17,510 nt of DNA from Betaproteobacteria bacterium (GTDB lineage Bacteria; Pseudomonadota; Gammaproteobacteria; Burkholderiales; Usitatibacteraceae): contig JADJMI010000007.1 of NCBI GenBank assembly GCA_016709665.1, forward strand, positions 1-17,510, written 5' to 3'. Shown one piece after another: positions 15,349-17,510 of the stretch. Position numbers and translations under genes: made by a program. The notes beneath the pieces are model-generated. The model did no database searches and was not told the origin of the DNA. It was given only the letters and a program-made list of their open reading frames with translations. Positions within the stretch are counted from its first letter, which is position 1; each line of letters begins with the position of its first letter.

Positions 15349-17510
15349 TCAGCTGCTCGGCGCGCGCTGTCTTGCACGCAATGCCTCGTACGTCTCCTTT
15401 AGAAGCGTCGAGTCTTGCGCGGCGTACGCGTTGCATATCCACTCAGCTTCTTCGAGCTCGCCGGCTGCCGCCAATTGGCTGACACAGCCAATCGTCTTTT
15501 GCGGTAGTCAGGCAGAAATCCGGACATCGCTGCCCGGAAAATCGCCGCGACCTCCTTCGGATACTGGCTCGCGAGCCGTGCGAGATTCTGAACCAGCAAA
15601 TAGCCATGATGCCCAACCTGCGCGTGAGGTGCCGCGTCGATCAATGCGTTGACCGCAACTGGCGTGAGCTCATGAATGAAGACCGCCAGTTGACTTGGGG
15701 CCGACTGGAGTTCTGGCAATTTGGCACCGCTAACACGAACCTGCTCTGCCACCTTTATCCAGAAGGTCAGTATCTTTGACGTCTTGGCAGAAGGTTCAGA
15801 ATTCGCTCGAAGCGTCCAGAAGAACCAGCACAAATGCGTTAGCTGCTTTACCTTCAGTTCCGCAACGAGCTCGCTGAGCAGCCCGCCTCCATCGAGACTC
15901 TCCATGCCTTCAAGATAGGCAAGCCCAAGGAACTGAAGGGCCCTCTCCGCCACTTGTTCAGGCAGGCCTTCCGAGTAAAACCATCTTCCTCAGTGCCCAC
16001 GGAGACTAGCCGTACATCTCCAAGCTTCATCGTTTGTGGACGAGAAGAGCCTGTCGAAGTTGGCTTCGGTCCACTCCGCGTTTAGGAAATGGAAATTCGC
16101 ACAGTACATCCCGGCTATAGCAGCAAAATCGGCATTCAGCCCGGACTCGCTAGTTGCCAGTTCGGCGTCAAATACCGGTCGAACGGCGGCCCAGGTCTCA
16201 CCTGTACTCTGGTTTGCCTCAACCTCTTCGCGCCGCATTGCGAGAGCGACGAATGAAGGACTCCGGGCCCGGCCCCTTGGGGAGTTAGTTGCATGCGAAA
16301 CAACATCGCTCGACTGAGCAGTCTCTGGATGAATAGCCTCGAGAACAACATGCAAAACATGAAGGCATGACTTGTGAGTTCCGATGGCAGGTGGCGCTCT
16401 CTTTGCTGATGCGCCCTTCAGGATGTCCGCAATGTCGCTAATAACCCAATGCACGGAGGGCTCCCACCCTTCAGACTGGTCGGCCGCAACATCCGCTCTG
16501 AAGGTCGGCGAGGAAACGATGGCCTTCAAAAGCGAAAGAGTTGCCGGCCAATCTATGTCTCGCTTGTCGTCAGACCACCGCTCCTTAAGTCCCCGAAGCA
16601 AGCCATGTTGGTAAGGCCGCGCTAAGGAAGCAAACAGGCCGATTCGTTCAGCGAAGCCGTCCTCGCTGGCCCTCACAGCGCCGGCAATGGATGAGGCAAG
16701 CCCTCGAAATGTCGGACCATCCCAACTCCGGCCATCAGGCACAAAACCCTTGAGGAAGGCCACCAACTCTTCGTTCGACATGCCGACGAGCGTGTCGGAA
16801 GCGATGGGGCTTCGATCCCCGATCCATCCGCTGGAGGAATAAGTGTGGAAATCTGGGTGATCTCTCGCACCGGTCCCATCGCTGGACCAGCGTCTGGTAC
16901 TTCGTCCACTTCCGAATCACCCAAGCCGACAGCCGGATGCAAAAGGTCCGCCTTTGCGTTTCGTCCAGTTCTTCTTGCAGCGACTCGTCTGACCACTCTC
17001 CCTTAAGATTTTCTACAAACCCCAAGAACTGGGCCCGTTGGGCGACGGAGAATCTTGAGAACGTCTTGTTGATGAACCAATAGAGTTCATGCCAATAGGG
17101 AGTGTCGACAAACCAACTTCCCGCCGCGTGCGCCCAGAACTCTGCGCCGACGGTGCCATAGTGCTCACCACACACGTAAATTCCCACGCGATTTAGTGTC
17201 GGATAGGGCGATTGAAGGAGGTACTTCGCAACGGCGGTTGCCGCGGGAAGGAACTGGTCTCTGTCGCACCTAGGGCTGCATCTCGCACGGCATCAACGAG
17301 CACAGCGCGCACATCTTCTTTGTTGGCATCCTGTTCGTGGTCTTCAACAGCCGAGCGCCAGATGTACGAGTACTTATCTTCGTCGGCGGAGCCAATGTAC
17401 TCGATCAAGCGGCAAGCCAACATGTCAACGGCAGGAGCACCACAGCGCTGGCCGAACCTCTTCGCCGAACTCTTAAGCTTGGCCGGGTGGTAACTGTCAT
17501 CACCCCGGCA
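15349..17510 (-). pseudogene. Large protein of unknown function, C-terminal ~720 residues, frameshifted, runs off the window
   Basis: The minus strand from the right edge to TGA at 15349 reads as one continuous protein split over frames. Pieces in order: YHPAKLKSSAKRFGQRCG, RLIEYIGSADEDKYSYIW, FLPAATAVAKYLLQSPYP, GIYVCGEHYGTVGAEFW, HPDFHTYSSSGWIGD, MSNEELVAFLKGFVPDG, then the piece ending near 15990, ERALQFLGLAYLEGMESL, FIHELTPVAVNALID, and QLAAAGELEEAEWICNAY. Frame changes are needed near 17256, 16873, 15997, 15978 and 15498; at 17256, 15978 and 15498 one base is missing from a homopolymer (GG, AAAA, TTTT on + strand). It looks mainly helical, without signal peptide or membrane segments in the visible part. 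No family can be assigned. The style, large size and low GC recall helical sensor regions of big defence proteins, but no NTPase or nuclease motif lies in the window. Confidence 0.65.

Noticed and set aside
15181..17510. Search for CRISPR repeats, tRNA genes, integrase or transposase in the low-GC part
   Set aside because: No regularly spaced repeats, cloverleaf sequence or recombinase motifs were seen by eye.

Overview
The window looks like chromosomal DNA of a betaproteobacterium, most likely Burkholderiales. Positions 1 to about 15,180 have very high GC and codon use to match. They carry three periplasmic Bug-type (tripartite tricarboxylate transporter family) binding proteins beside CaiB-type CoA-transferases and a CitE-like lyase, a gene mix characteristic of that group. 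From about 15,180 to the right end the GC is visibly lower and the coding style changes, which suggests an acquired segment.

Layout. 104-1935: a Bug receptor (+) converging on a LysR regulator (-); both are recognisable end to end but broken by several single-base indels. 2034-10674: a long tightly packed + strand cluster, in order CitE-like lyase, Bug receptor, family III CoA-transferase, amidohydrolase of the pyrone-dicarboxylate lactonase type, Bug receptor, LrgA, LrgB, a small unknown protein, a second family III CoA-transferase, and an SMP-30/gluconolactonase. 10771-11640: an HDOD signalling protein with a candidate sigma28 (FliA) promoter. 11678-14944 (- strand): a RuBisCO-like protein, a cupin translationally coupled to it, then a fatty-acid-type acyl-CoA ligase. 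14945-15348: no confident gene. 15349-17510 (- strand): one large gene of unknown function in several frames, running off the right edge.

How the genes may work together (inference): Bug proteins capture carboxylates in the periplasm, LrgAB may move small carboxylates across the inner membrane, the lactonase and amidohydrolase open lactones, the CoA-transferases activate the acids and the CitE-like lyase cleaves a malyl- or citramalyl-type CoA ester. The RuBisCO-like protein plus cupin recalls the pair in the 5'-methylthioadenosine-to-isoprenoid shunt described in Rhodospirillum rubrum, and is the most interesting metabolic feature here.

Quality caveat: many genes need one-base corrections, often in short homopolymers, to read through. 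Both CoA-transferases lack one C at the same place near the start codon. This pattern fits consensus errors of long-read sequencing better than real gene decay, so frameshifts are described as uncertain throughout.
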